From Alkalihalobacillus alcalophilus ATCC 27647 = CGMCC 1.3604 (GTDB taxonomy: Bacteria > Bacillota > Bacilli > Bacillales > Bacillaceae_D), in NCBI RefSeq assembly GCF_000292245.2, contig NZ_ALPT02000007.1:12942-76941 (forward strand): a stretch of DNA of 64,000 nt, read 5' to 3'. The position numbers and the translations under genes were made by a program. The notes under the pieces were generated by a model. The model did not search any database. It was not told where the DNA came from and was given only the letters and a program-made list of their open reading frames with translations. Of this stretch, positions 34,048 through 42,828 are shown piece after piece (positions within the stretch are counted from its first letter, which is position 1; the number at the start of each line of letters is the position of its first letter).

Positions 34048-35454
34048 ATGATTAGAATTAATGATTATGCAGAAATATCATTTATAAGATTTGTTGAAAA
34101 ATCGGAAAGGACTAACTCTAATTTTAATACAGAAAAAATCATTGAAGATTATTTATTATACAATTGTAAGAGTTGGGATTTGAAATTTTTCCTGAAGTTA
34201 TTCCAAGATTTCCTTTTGAGAACAGACCAAGAAAATAAACCTCTAATAGAATTATTTGAAGATTTTTGCACCAACTCAGATTCTTTACAGTTCATTTCAC
34301 CTGAGAGCATTAACAAAAGACCTTACTTAAATCCTTATTTACTTCAATTTTGGTACTTGATGAAAAACGAGGTTGATTATAAGGTTATTAACGATTATTT
34401 CATCCATATGGCTACTGAAAGTTACCATCGTAATCTAGGTTTGGACAATTGGTTTAATGCAGTTACAAAAAGATATTCTACTATTCTTTCTTTTTATTTC
34501 AATAAATTCATGAGTAATACTTACTATCACCATTATTATTATGATTTTAACAACTGGAGAAGCCATAAAAGAGAACAATTATCAACCCCCCCTTACAATG
34601 GTGATTCGACAAATTTTTTTTCATTTGATGAAAGACGCATCAGATTACGACATTTAGTTTATACTCCACGCGATGAAATTTCTGAAAATTTAATATCTCG
34701 TGATATCATTAAACCTGATGATGACTTTCAGTATATTAATTTTTTACATTACCTTGTAGGACATAATATTAATATCAATAAACATTTAACTTACCCCGCT
34801 TTAATGAGATATGTTGAAATGTACTGTAACGAAACAGGTCAAAAAAAGGCACCCCTCACTAAATTTGCTAAAAGTATTAATAAAAAAGACAATCTATTTA
34901 GTAAAATATTATCATTATGGAATCGTAACAAAAAAGGAACCGATTTTGATTTCGATAGAGTGAATCTCCCTAAAGCGCACAGTCTTATTTTATTTCCAAA
35001 ACACAATAAACTATCTGAATTTTTAAATCTATATTGGGAAGATATTCATCATATGACTCACGATATTATGGACATCTATTATACAGAAGAAGACTTCAAA
35101 ACTAATGTTAGTGGGTATAAACGATTAAATCAGTTACAACCTAGTTTCCAAAGAGCAGATGTAACGTTACCAGCCATTTTCGTATGGGAAAAGTTCGGAA
35201 CAGAAGTAGAATTCATCTTGTTAGATAAATTATCCCATAAGGAAATTTACGATGTACTTGAGTATTTTAAACTCTCCATACAAAATAATACTAATTTTAT
35301 TGAGTCTGTTAAACTTACGAAAGAGCAAGTTAAGGAGATTATAAAAAAAAGAGAGAGTGAAAAAACAAATGGAGTTCATATAACCAACAGTAATATAATG
35401 ACAGTTGGGCATAATAATCATCTCGAAAACCCGAACATCAAAGTAGATAATTAA
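34048..35454 (+). CDS. Unrecognised 468-aa protein with C-terminal VGxNN motif
   Basis: I do not recognise a named domain. The protein is rich in aromatic and charged residues, soluble and mixed alpha/beta. A block around 325-430 (HSLILFPKHNKLSEFLNLYW, VTLPAIFVWE, FILLDKLSHKEIYDVLEYF) has the pattern of a compact ligand- or receptor-like fold. The last 26 residues (VHITNSNIMTVGHNNHLENP, then NIKVDN) match residues 3-28 of the next gene's product. ATG 34048 follows GGAGGA. Base composition is more AT-rich than the als operon. The 40-base gap to the next gene suggests an operon. A sensor or scaffold paired with the small downstream protein is the most natural reading, but it is an inference. 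Confidence 0.8.
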   Translation: MIRINDYAEISFIRFVEKSERTNSNFNTEKIIEDYLLYNCKSWDLKFFLKLFQDFLLRTDQENKPLIELFEDFCTNSDSLQFISPESINKRPYLNPYLLQFWYLMKNEVDYKVINDYFIHMATESYHRNLGLDNWFNAVTKRYSTILSFYFNKFMSNTYYHHYYYDFNNWRSHKREQLSTPPYNGDSTNFFSFDERRIRLRHLVYTPRDEISENLISRDIIKPDDDFQYINFLHYLVGHNININKHLTYPALMRYVEMYCNETGQKKAPLTKFAKSINKKDNLFSKILSLWNRNKKGTDFDFDRVNLPKAHSLILFPKHNKLSEFLNLYWEDIHHMTHDIMDIYYTEEDFKTNVSGYKRLNQLQPSFQRADVTLPAIFVWEKFGTEVEFILLDKLSHKEIYDVLEYFKLSIQNNTNFIESVKLTKEQVKEIIKKRESEKTNGVHITNSNIMTVGHNNHLENPNIKVDN

Positions 35455-35494
35455 AATAAAATTCAATAATGAACTGATGATAGGAGACCACTAA

Positions 35495-35848
35495 ATGGAG
35501 AAATATAAAATAACTAACTCTCAAGTATCTGTTGTTGGCGACAATAATCAATTAAATAATATTAGTCTTACCGTGAACAATATGCATTCGTATGAAATGG
35601 ATATTCAAAAATTACAAGAAGAGATAAAATCAATAGTAGACTTCCTAGTGAAAAAAGAAATCAAAAGTACCGAAGAAAAGATACTAGTATCAGATATGTA
35701 TGACTTACTTAATTTATCTGGTGAAGGTACAATCAAGGAAATTACTAATGACCTAAAAAACAAAGCATCAAAACTTTTATATGATATAGCAACGGGAGTT
35801 AATGCGGGATTGATTGTCAATATTCTTTCGAAAGTGCTCGGAATGTAA
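35495..35848 (+). CDS. Small protein with N-terminal VGDNN motif and helical domain (putative effector)
   Basis: 117 aa. Residues 3-28 (YKITNSQVSVVGDNNQLNNI, then SLTVNN) form a likely beta-arch: alternating hydrophobic residues, a G-D-N-N turn, then a second strand. The next 60 residues are helical and charged (MDIQKLQEEIKSIVDFLVKK). The end, LLYDIATGVNAGLIVNILSK, is an amphipathic to hydrophobic helix that might contact membranes. The N-terminal motif is shared with the C-terminus of the upstream protein (12 of 26 identical by eye), the arrangement seen for amyloid-type signalling motifs that pair a sensor with an effector. ATG 35495 follows AGGAGA. Function is not known. Confidence 0.78.
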   Translation: MEKYKITNSQVSVVGDNNQLNNISLTVNNMHSYEMDIQKLQEEIKSIVDFLVKKEIKSTEEKILVSDMYDLLNLSGEGTIKEITNDLKNKASKLLYDIATGVNAGLIVNILSKVLGM

Positions 35849-35913
35849 ATAGTTATCTTTCTTACTCTGAATATAGTAGTGTCTTGGATGACTTTTGAGC
35901 AGAAGTTTAGGTC

Positions 35914-36009
35914 GGTGCCTGTCAATCCTCGAACTTTACCGAAAAGCACCCTCACTACGAGGATGCTTTTCGTCATATTCTAACAAATACCGACAAGTGA
36001 CAGTTACTA
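35914..36009. repeat. Dispersed palindrome with nested terminator, after rpiB
   Basis: GGTGCCTGTCAATCCTCG, then TTTACCGAAAAGCACCCTC, inner hairpin to GAGGATGCTTTTCG, spacer ATATTCTAACAAATACCGAC and GTGACAGTTACT. It lies between the small VGDNN gene and the rpiB stop and probably terminates both convergent units. Confidence 0.75.
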
Positions 36010-36012
36010 CCA

Positions 36013-36450
36013 CTAATTCTCATACTCTGCTATTTTACAAACTCGTCGCTCATGACGTCCGCCTTCATACTCGGTTTCTAACCAAACTTTCACTATTTCT
36101 CGAGCTAATCCATTCCCTAGTACTCTTTGTCCTAAGGCTAATACATTACTGTTATTGTGTAGACGAGTGTATTTTGCGCTAAAGGTATCATGGGCGAGGG
36201 CACAGCGGATACCTTTAACTTTATTGGCCATAATAGACATCCCAATACCTGTTCCACATATGAGTATTCCTCTATCTACTTTTCCTGTTGTGACTTGTTC
36301 AGAAACTTCTAATGCATAATCTGGATAATCCACTCGCTCTTCTGAATAAGCTCCTAAATCTATAATTGTAATTTTCAGTTCTTCTAATTGCTTCTTTATT
36401 TCTTCCTTCATCGGTAAAGCGGTATGGTCACATGCAATGGCTACTTTCAT
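36013..36450 (-). CDS. rpiB: RpiB/AlsI-type sugar-phosphate isomerase
   Basis: 145 aa, standard RpiB length. It begins MKVAIACDHTALPMKEEIKK and has the active-site CGTGIGMSIMANK (Cys near residue 66) and NVLALGQRVLG. RpiB enzymes interconvert ribose-5-phosphate and ribulose-5-phosphate, and several also isomerise allose-6-phosphate to allulose-6-phosphate. In this operon, with alsE and an AlsK-type kinase, the allose-6-phosphate reaction is the one needed. It is last in the operon and has its own operator-like site at 36478, suggesting an extra promoter between the LacI gene and this gene. Confidence 0.92.
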   Translation of the reverse strand: MKVAIACDHTALPMKEEIKKQLEELKITIIDLGAYSEERVDYPDYALEVSEQVTTGKVDRGILICGTGIGMSIMANKVKGIRCALAHDTFSAKYTRLHNNSNVLALGQRVLGNGLAREIVKVWLETEYEGGRHERRVCKIAEYEN

Positions 36451-36477
36451 AAAAAATACCTGCCTTTTTTTGATTTC

Positions 36478-36493
36478 GGGTAATCGATTAACC
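36478..36493. promoter_or_regulatory. LacI-type operator upstream of rpiB
   Basis: GGGTAATCGATTAACC is an imperfect palindrome centred on CG and nearly identical to the three sites upstream of alsB. It lies 28 bases upstream of the rpiB start, between rpiB and the regulator gene. Confidence 0.65.
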
Positions 36494-36521
36494 TGATATA
36501 TTCCAACAAAAAATCTCTAAT

Positions 36522-37505
36522 TTAAAAATTAAGAGTTGAATTTCTCTCAATATATTTTACTGGAATCGTTGTTTCTTTATCGACACTCACACCATTATCA
36601 ATCATATTTAGTAACTTTTTAGCTGCTAACGTGCCTAAAGCGACTTTATTTTGGTCAATAGAAGAAATCGACATATATTCAGCTAAACTAATGTTATCGT
36701 AGCCAATGATTTTAACTTTCTCGGGCACATTTATTTGATGATGCTCTAAAGCTAGTTTTACACCAAATGCTAACCAATCCGTCGTAGCAAAGATACCGTC
36801 ATATTGAAACCCTTGATCTTTAATCAAAAAATCTATCGCCTTTTGTGCTTGTTTAATTCCTACTTCCACTTTAACATGACTAAACGGTATTTGATTGTCT
36901 TCCATAACCTTCTGGAAACCTCTTAATCTTTCCATTGTTGGAAAAACGTCACGGTAATCACTGATGATTAATAAATTTTTGCAACCTTTTTGTAGTAACT
37001 CTCTCGCTGCTATACTTCCTCCATTAAAATTGTCAGATGTTACAATTGCCACATTGTGCAATTTAGGTTTTCGATCAATACAGACGATTGGTAATTGTGT
37101 TTTCATTTGAAAAAGTTGATCGCTTGCCGATAAATAGATTAAGCCGTCTACACCTTTCAATTCCAACTCTTCAAAGTACTTCAATTCTTTTTCTTCATTT
37201 TCATTTGAGTTACAAATAAAAACAGAATATCCAAGTTCACCACAATGATTTTCTATCGCTAAAACAATTTGAGCAAAAAATTCATTCGTAATGTCAGGGA
37301 CAATGACACCGATTGTTTTGGATTTACTCGTTCTTAAACTTTTTGCGACAGCATTTGGACGATAATCATATTTCTTAACAATATCAAGTATATTTTGCTT
37401 TGTTTCTTCGGAATATCGACCCGTGTTATTCAGTACTTTTGATACTGTTGCACTTGAAACTCCTGCCATCTCTGCTATAGCCTTGATCGTTAATTTTTTT
37501 CCCAT
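36522..37505 (-). CDS. LacI-family repressor of the allose-type operon
   Basis: 327 aa. The N-terminal HTH and hinge read LTIKAIAEMAGVSSATVSKV and AVAKSLRTSKSKTIGVIVPD; the rest is a periplasmic-binding-like sugar sensor (GYDNISLAEYMSISSIDQNK). It is encoded inside the operon between the kinase and rpiB genes, with 114 bases to the kinase gene. Four CG-centred operator-like sites (three upstream of alsB, one upstream of rpiB) are its likely targets. E. coli uses an unrelated RpiR-type regulator (AlsR) for this pathway, so the control circuit differs here. The inducer is probably the sugar or its phosphate. Confidence 0.9.
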   Translation of the reverse strand: MGKKLTIKAIAEMAGVSSATVSKVLNNTGRYSEETKQNILDIVKKYDYRPNAVAKSLRTSKSKTIGVIVPDITNEFFAQIVLAIENHCGELGYSVFICNSNENEEKELKYFEELELKGVDGLIYLSASDQLFQMKTQLPIVCIDRKPKLHNVAIVTSDNFNGGSIAARELLQKGCKNLLIISDYRDVFPTMERLRGFQKVMEDNQIPFSHVKVEVGIKQAQKAIDFLIKDQGFQYDGIFATTDWLAFGVKLALEHHQINVPEKVKIIGYDNISLAEYMSISSIDQNKVALGTLAAKKLLNMIDNGVSVDKETTIPVKYIERNSTLNF

Positions 37506-37619
37506 CTCAATTGCTCCGATTCTAAATTAGAATATATATTACAACTATAAACCTCATTCATAATCAAATCAATTATGATAGTTAACATCTTAGCGAAAGC
37601 ATTAAAAAATATCAAAGGC

Positions 37620-38558
37620 TTAACAAACTAGGTTACCTTTATTCAGATAGAGTCTTCCGTATATACTCCTTGCTGCTCCTAATATACCTGCAGCATCTGT
37701 ATCCTCTGCATACTCAATCGTTAATCCATTAGCAGGCCATGGCTTTCTTGTGTAATGAAAGATAGACTCTTCTAATTGTTTCTTAGGGAAATCGACCATT
37801 CCCAAAACCCCTCCACCAAGAATAACGATATTTGGATCGAAAATATTAATTTCAGTAGCTATGGGTATTGAAAGCGTCCGAATAAAATCACGTATACGCT
37901 TATCCTCTGAATATTTCACAAAAATTTGTTCAAATGGAACATCCGAAAAATACTGTTGATAAAGAGAGACTAACGCTTTTCCAGATGCATGTACTTCAAT
38001 ACAACCAGAATTGCCACATTGGCAAGAACTTTCATCTCCCATTACGGGTATGTGCCCTAGTTCTCCGGCGGCACCGTTTTTACCCCTGAGGAAATTTTGG
38101 TTTAAGTAAATTGAATTGCCAAACCCTGTTCCAATATAGAATCCTAAAACGATGTCCTCTTCTGAAATCGTTCTTTTAGAGAGTTCATATTGTAATAAAT
38201 AATTGACGTCTTTCTCAATAAATATCGGTATCTTAAAATAATGTTGAAGATCGTCTACTATATTCGTATTACTTAAACACTCTAAATTCGGAGTGGAATG
38301 AATACTCTTCTTGTCCTTACTTATAACGGATGGAAACCCCATTCCAATAGCCATAACTTGTTTAATCCCCATATGCTCTTGGATATATTCTTCTAAAAAT
38401 CGAATTAAAGATTCAATTGGCTCATGAACATTAATCACATCAACTACTTTTTTCTTAAAGTAGTAGAAAAGATTATTTTCGTGAGTGACTGCTCCTATCC
38501 GAATATGCGTACCACCAATATCCACACCTATGACATACTTTTGTTTTTTTATCTCCAT
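37620..38558 (-). CDS. alsK: ROK-family sugar kinase, likely D-allose kinase
   Basis: 312 aa. The N-terminal phosphate loop is VIGVDIGGTHIRIGAVTHEN. The ROK signature spans about 155-200, with GAAGELGHIPVMG and the zinc motif CQCGNSGCIEVHASG. ROK kinases phosphorylate free hexoses with ATP. AlsK of E. coli is a ROK protein, and the position here, directly after alsE, supports allose as substrate. Sequence alone cannot exclude glucose or N-acetyl-sugars. It lies 77 bases downstream of alsE. Confidence 0.8.
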   Translation of the reverse strand: MEIKKQKYVIGVDIGGTHIRIGAVTHENNLFYYFKKKVVDVINVHEPIESLIRFLEEYIQEHMGIKQVMAIGMGFPSVISKDKKSIHSTPNLECLSNTNIVDDLQHYFKIPIFIEKDVNYLLQYELSKRTISEEDIVLGFYIGTGFGNSIYLNQNFLRGKNGAAGELGHIPVMGDESSCQCGNSGCIEVHASGKALVSLYQQYFSDVPFEQIFVKYSEDKRIRDFIRTLSIPIATEINIFDPNIVILGGGVLGMVDFPKKQLEESIFHYTRKPWPANGLTIEYAEDTDAAGILGAARSIYGRLYLNKGNLVC

Positions 38559-38635
38559 ATGAATTTCCTCACCTTAGTTTTGCTTCCAACCATTTTTAAG
38601 TAGGTTAAAAGATTAGAGTAGATTGGAAAAAGCTA

Positions 38636-39322
38636 TCAGACTTGTGAAATGTCTTTAACTTCAAGATGAAACGTATCCATCATTTTATCCCAGGCAATAT
38701 TGACATCTTCATCTAGTCCAAATAACCCTGAAGATCCAACAATTAATACTTCCGCACCAGCTTCTACAAGCTTTTTAAAAGTATTTTTGTTACAAGAGCC
38801 GTCGATTGTAATCAAATACTTATAGCCATTTCTCTCTTTTAATTCTTTTGCTTCTTTTATTTTTCCAATCATTTCTTCTACAAATTTCTGACCTGCAAAT
38901 CCTGGGTCCACTGTCATAATCGTTAACTTATCAACGTGCTGAATATAATGTCTTATCGACTCTAGTGGTGTGGCTGGATTGAGGACAACTCCAAACTTTT
39001 TCCCTTTTTCCTTAATTTGATTAATCAAACGAAAAGCATTCCCATTAATCGTCTCTGCATGTAAGCTAATATAGTCCGCACCCGCGTCAATCGTCATTTC
39101 GACAAAGTCGGCCGGATTCGTTACCATTAAATGTGCATCAATCGGAACGTCCGTAATTTTTTTCAATTCTTGAATAAAAAAGGGGGAGAGCGTGATATTT
39201 TTAACAAAATGACCATCCATAATGTCAACATGATAAAAATCAGCTTTATCATTTAATACCTCCACTTGTTCTTTGAACCTCGATAAATCCATACACATTA
39301 ATGACGGTGAAAACTTATACAT
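38636..39322 (-). CDS. alsE: D-allulose-6-phosphate 3-epimerase
   Basis: 228 aa TIM barrel of the ribulose-phosphate epimerase family. SPSLMCMDLSRFKEQVE, DIMDGHFVKNITLSPFF, LHAETINGNAFRLI and VDPGFAGQKF follow E. coli AlsE nearly block for block (SPSLMCMDL, DGHFVPNLTLSPFF, HPETINGQAFRLI). AlsE turns allulose-6-phosphate into fructose-6-phosphate. The start at ATG 39322 lies seven bases after GAAGGAG; a longer frame to 39370 would overlap the permease gene and has no such site. The permease stop is 28 bases upstream. Confidence 0.92.
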   Translation of the reverse strand: MYKFSPSLMCMDLSRFKEQVEVLNDKADFYHVDIMDGHFVKNITLSPFFIQELKKITDVPIDAHLMVTNPADFVEMTIDAGADYISLHAETINGNAFRLINQIKEKGKKFGVVLNPATPLESIRHYIQHVDKLTIMTVDPGFAGQKFVEEMIGKIKEAKELKERNGYKYLITIDGSCNKNTFKKLVEAGAEVLIVGSSGLFGLDEDVNIAWDKMMDTFHLEVKDISQV

Positions 39323-39350
39323 GTAAACTCCTTCTTTCTTTTTTGAATTT

Positions 39351-40301
39351 TCAACTTTTCTTATTAGCAAAAAATCTATCTAAAGCAACAGCTCCAATAA
39401 TTAAGGAACCCATGACAATTTGTTGATAATAAGTCGGGACATTTAAAATATTTAATCCATTATTAATAACGCCGATAATTAAAGCTCCCATTACGACACC
39501 AATGATTCTACCTTTACCACCAAAGAAACTAGTACCTCCAATAATCGCCGCAGCAATCGCAAAAAGTTCAAACCCCGTACCTGCAAGTGGCTCGGCCGCA
39601 CCTAGACGAGCGGTTAACACAACCCCTGCTATCCCAGCACAAACTCCTGATATCATAAAAACAACAATCGTATATAACTTCACATTAATGCCAGAGAACC
39701 AAGCCGCTTGCGTATTTCCACCAATAGCATATATATTTCTTCCAAGCTTTGTTTTGTTTGTGACAAAGATTAAGACAATCGCCAAGGATAGGGCAATAAT
39801 GACTGGTATAGGAATAAACCAAATATAACCAGCAATCCCTTGAGTGAACTCAATCGGTAACCCGTATACCGGACGGGCATCCGAGATGATGAGCGTTAAC
39901 CCTCTAAATATCGATAATGTCCCTAATGTAATAATGAAGGGGTGCAAATTCGTTTTCACGACAAGGTATCCATTAATAAAACCAAGCAAGGCACCAACGA
40001 CAAGCCCACCAATTAGGACGGAAAGAACGACCGGCACACCAGCTACTAAAAGTTTCGCTGTAATCATGCCTGTTAAGGCCATAATTGAACCAACTGACAG
40101 GTCAATTCCAGCAATTAAAATCGGGAAGAACTCTCCCACACCAACAATGATGTTAATAGAACTCTGTAAAATAACTTGTGTTAAATTAGAACCCGTAAAG
40201 AAATATTGTGGTGAAATAATGCCTAATATAAATATGATCAAAACAAGTATTCCGAAAGTACCATATTTTTGCCAAAGTGAATTAAATTGGTTGCTTTTCA
40301 T
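39351..40301 (-). CDS. alsC: Allose/ribose-type ABC transporter permease
   Basis: 316 aa, AlsC/RbsC family with eight to ten membrane helices. It carries the family block GIDLSVGSIMALTGMITAKL near residues 65-85, LGRNIYAIGGNTQAAWFSGI and IAAAIIGGTSFFGGKGRI. It is the membrane channel of a CUT2 importer, encoded 14 bases downstream of its ATPase. Naming after AlsC rather than RbsC rests on the neighbouring alsE and kinase genes. Confidence 0.88.
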   Translation of the reverse strand: MKSNQFNSLWQKYGTFGILVLIIFILGIISPQYFFTGSNLTQVILQSSINIIVGVGEFFPILIAGIDLSVGSIMALTGMITAKLLVAGVPVVLSVLIGGLVVGALLGFINGYLVVKTNLHPFIITLGTLSIFRGLTLIISDARPVYGLPIEFTQGIAGYIWFIPIPVIIALSLAIVLIFVTNKTKLGRNIYAIGGNTQAAWFSGINVKLYTIVVFMISGVCAGIAGVVLTARLGAAEPLAGTGFELFAIAAAIIGGTSFFGGKGRIIGVVMGALIIGVINNGLNILNVPTYYQQIVMGSLIIGAVALDRFFANKKS

Positions 40302-40315
40302 TTGAATCCCTCTCC

Positions 40316-41827
40316 TTAAGATGTTGCTTTTGCCATGATATTCTCTTCTGTTGCTTCTTCACTTGTGAGAATCCCTTGAAGTTCTCCCTCCTGAAAAACA
40401 GCAATCCTATCACATACAGCTAATAATTCAGGTAATTCGGAAGAAACAACCAAGACCCCAACCCCTTTATCAGCTAGTTCCCTCATAATTTTATAAATTT
40501 CACTTTTAGCTCCTACGTCAATTCCTCTTGTTGGCTCATCAAAAATGAATAAATTAGAACCCGCTGCGAGCCACCTTCCGATAATCACCTTTTGTTGATT
40601 TCCACCTGACAATTCCGTGATATTTTGATAGATTGATGAGCATTTAATCGCTAATCTTTCTGTTTGATTTTCAGCCCACTTTAACTCTTCCTTGCGATTT
40701 AATAACCCGGACAAACCGCCATAATTCGAATTCGCAATTAACGAAGATATCGAGATGTTTTTCCAGATTTCAAAATTAGGGAAAAAGCCACTTTCTCTCC
40801 GATTTTCTGTGATATAAGCAATTTTATTTTTGACCGCATCATAAGGCGTTTTTATCTTTAATCGCTGGCCATTTAAAATAAGTTCACCAGACTTTATAGG
40901 GGCAGACCCTACAATTGCATTCATGAGTTCTGTTCGACCAGAACCAATTAAACCAGCAAAACCTAATATTTCCCCTTTATACAATTGAAAGTTGACACCC
41001 TTAATCTTTTCATCTTTTCTCGTGAAGTTTTTTACTTCCAACACCACTTCAGAAGTTCCTTGTGATTGATTTCTTGCGGTATACTTTGATTGCAATTCAC
41101 GCCCAACCATTAACGTAATCAGCTCATTTGTTTCGATTGTTGCTAAATCTCTAGTCGCAACAAACTTGCCATCTTTAAGAACTGTTATCCGATCGCCAAT
41201 CATTTTGATTTCTTTTAATTTGTGAGAGATGTAGACAATGCCTACACCCTCACTTTTTAATTGCCTAATAACCTTAAAAAGCTTAGCGATTTCTCCATCG
41301 GTTAAAGAAGAAGTTGGTTCATCCATAATTAATATTTTCGCTTCCGTCGCAAGAGCTTTCACGATTTCGACTTGTTGCTTTTCAGAGATTGATAATTCTC
41401 CTACTAGCTCTAAAGGATTCCGCTTCAGACCGACACGTTCTAAAAGGTCGATCGTTACTTTTTTCATATATTTCCAATCAACCAGTTCCATCCCTAGTAC
41501 TTTTTTTGTCGGGAGTTTGCCAACAAAGATATTTTCAGCAATGGACAAATCATCAATGACACTTAACTCTTGATAAATAATACTGATTCCTAAACTCCCT
41601 GTATCTTTAGGAGTTAAAGCGCTATAACTCTTCTCATCAACCGTGATAGAACCTGATGTAGGTTCATAGACTCCACATAATATTTTCATTAAGGTAGATT
41701 TTCCGGCCCCATTTTCTCCTAATAGCACATGCACTTCTCCAGGCAAGAGAGTAAAATCGACCTCTTTTAATGCGGTTACACCAGAAAACTCCTTCGTAAT
41801 TTTCTCCATATTGACTAGATAGTTCAT
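40316..41827 (-). CDS. alsA: Allose/ribose-type ABC transporter ATP-binding protein (double cassette)
   Basis: 503 aa with two ABC cassettes. The first has Walker A GENGAGKSTLMK, a degenerate signature LSISEKQQVE and Walker B ILIMDEPTSSLT. The second has the degenerate P-loop GLIGSGRTELMN, signature LSGGNQQKVIIGRW and Walker B LFIFDEPTRGID. This asymmetric pair is normal for CUT2 sugar importers. It is preceded by the binding-protein gene with a 29-base gap. Confidence 0.92.
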   Translation of the reverse strand: MNYLVNMEKITKEFSGVTALKEVDFTLLPGEVHVLLGENGAGKSTLMKILCGVYEPTSGSITVDEKSYSALTPKDTGSLGISIIYQELSVIDDLSIAENIFVGKLPTKKVLGMELVDWKYMKKVTIDLLERVGLKRNPLELVGELSISEKQQVEIVKALATEAKILIMDEPTSSLTDGEIAKLFKVIRQLKSEGVGIVYISHKLKEIKMIGDRITVLKDGKFVATRDLATIETNELITLMVGRELQSKYTARNQSQGTSEVVLEVKNFTRKDEKIKGVNFQLYKGEILGFAGLIGSGRTELMNAIVGSAPIKSGELILNGQRLKIKTPYDAVKNKIAYITENRRESGFFPNFEIWKNISISSLIANSNYGGLSGLLNRKEELKWAENQTERLAIKCSSIYQNITELSGGNQQKVIIGRWLAAGSNLFIFDEPTRGIDVGAKSEIYKIMRELADKGVGVLVVSSELPELLAVCDRIAVFQEGELQGILTSEEATEENIMAKATS

Positions 41828-41856
41828 GAAAACACTTCCTAACTTTTTTCCATGTA

Positions 41857-42828
41857 TTATTCACTTACAATATACGAAGAGACGGTCACAAAATCGGGTT
41901 CTTCATCAGCATCTAAAATTTCACTATTCTTAATCGCTTCAACTAAAAGACGCAAAGACTCTTTCCCAATTTCAGATGAATCTTGTGCGACCGTAGCTGT
42001 AAGGCCACCATTTTTCACCGACTCAATGGCCTCTGGCTGTCCATCCGTCCCAACTACAATGATTTGCTCTTGTAATCCCGCATTATTAACAGCTTGAAGT
42101 GCACCTAAAGCCATCGTATCGTTCGCTGCATAAATCGCTTTTAAATCAGGGTATCTTTGAATCATGTTGGAAACGACATCCAGTGCTTTATTTCGATCCC
42201 AATCAGCTGGTTGGCTTGTGACAAGTTCAATCCCATCCGTACTTTCAAAAATAGATGCCGCTCCGCTTCTTCTCGCTTCACCAGACGCATTCCCAGATCG
42301 ACCCTCAACGATCGCCACTTGACCTTCACCAATCGTTTCAACAATAAACGTTCCTGCTTGCTCACCAACCTGAACATTATCGGTCGTTACAAAAGCATTC
42401 ACATTTCCACCCGCTTTGTGCAGTTCATCCATATCTACCTTTTCATCAATATTGACCGTTGGAATTCCATTTCTAGTTGCTGTCACGGTTGGTGAAATTA
42501 GATTCACTGGAGATAATGGAGCAAAAGCAATGCCGTCATACTCTTTATTGATTAAATCCTCAAAAATGCGAAGTTGCCCTTGAGAATCTTCTTCTGATTG
42601 CGAAGCTAAAATCTCCACTTCAACACCAAGCTCTTCCGCCTCTTCTAAAATACCTTGTTCCATTGTTGTCCAAAACGGATTTGATAACGTTTTCAAAACG
42701 ACGGCGACTTTAATTGGTTTTTCCGAACTATCTGCATTTACTTCATCCGTACTCGTTGCAGAAGAATTACATCCAACTAAAAGCATAAAAAACAGGACAG
42801 CAATTGACATAAGACTAAATTTTTTCAT
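41857..42828 (-). CDS. alsB: Allose/ribose-type sugar-binding lipoprotein
   Basis: 323 aa. Lipoprotein signal MKKFSLMSIAVLFFMLLVGC with lipobox LVGC (Cys20). The mature protein is a periplasmic-binding-protein type 1 fold: VAVVLKTLSNPFWTTMEQGI, IAFAPLSPVNLISPTV, VEGRSGNASGEARR, YAANDTMALGALQAV. It is the first gene of the operon, downstream of three operator-like sites. It would deliver the hexose to the AlsAC-type importer. Confidence 0.9.
   Translation of the reverse strand: MKKFSLMSIAVLFFMLLVGCNSSATSTDEVNADSSEKPIKVAVVLKTLSNPFWTTMEQGILEEAEELGVEVEILASQSEEDSQGQLRIFEDLINKEYDGIAFAPLSPVNLISPTVTATRNGIPTVNIDEKVDMDELHKAGGNVNAFVTTDNVQVGEQAGTFIVETIGEGQVAIVEGRSGNASGEARRSGAASIFESTDGIELVTSQPADWDRNKALDVVSNMIQRYPDLKAIYAANDTMALGALQAVNNAGLQEQIIVVGTDGQPEAIESVKNGGLTATVAQDSSEIGKESLRLLVEAIKNSEILDADEEPDFVTVSSYIVSE

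Noticed and set aside
34048..35454. Assigning the 468-aa protein to a named STAND, TIR or caspase-like family
   Set aside because: No P-loop, TIR or His-Cys dyad pattern could be seen, so naming a family would be guesswork.
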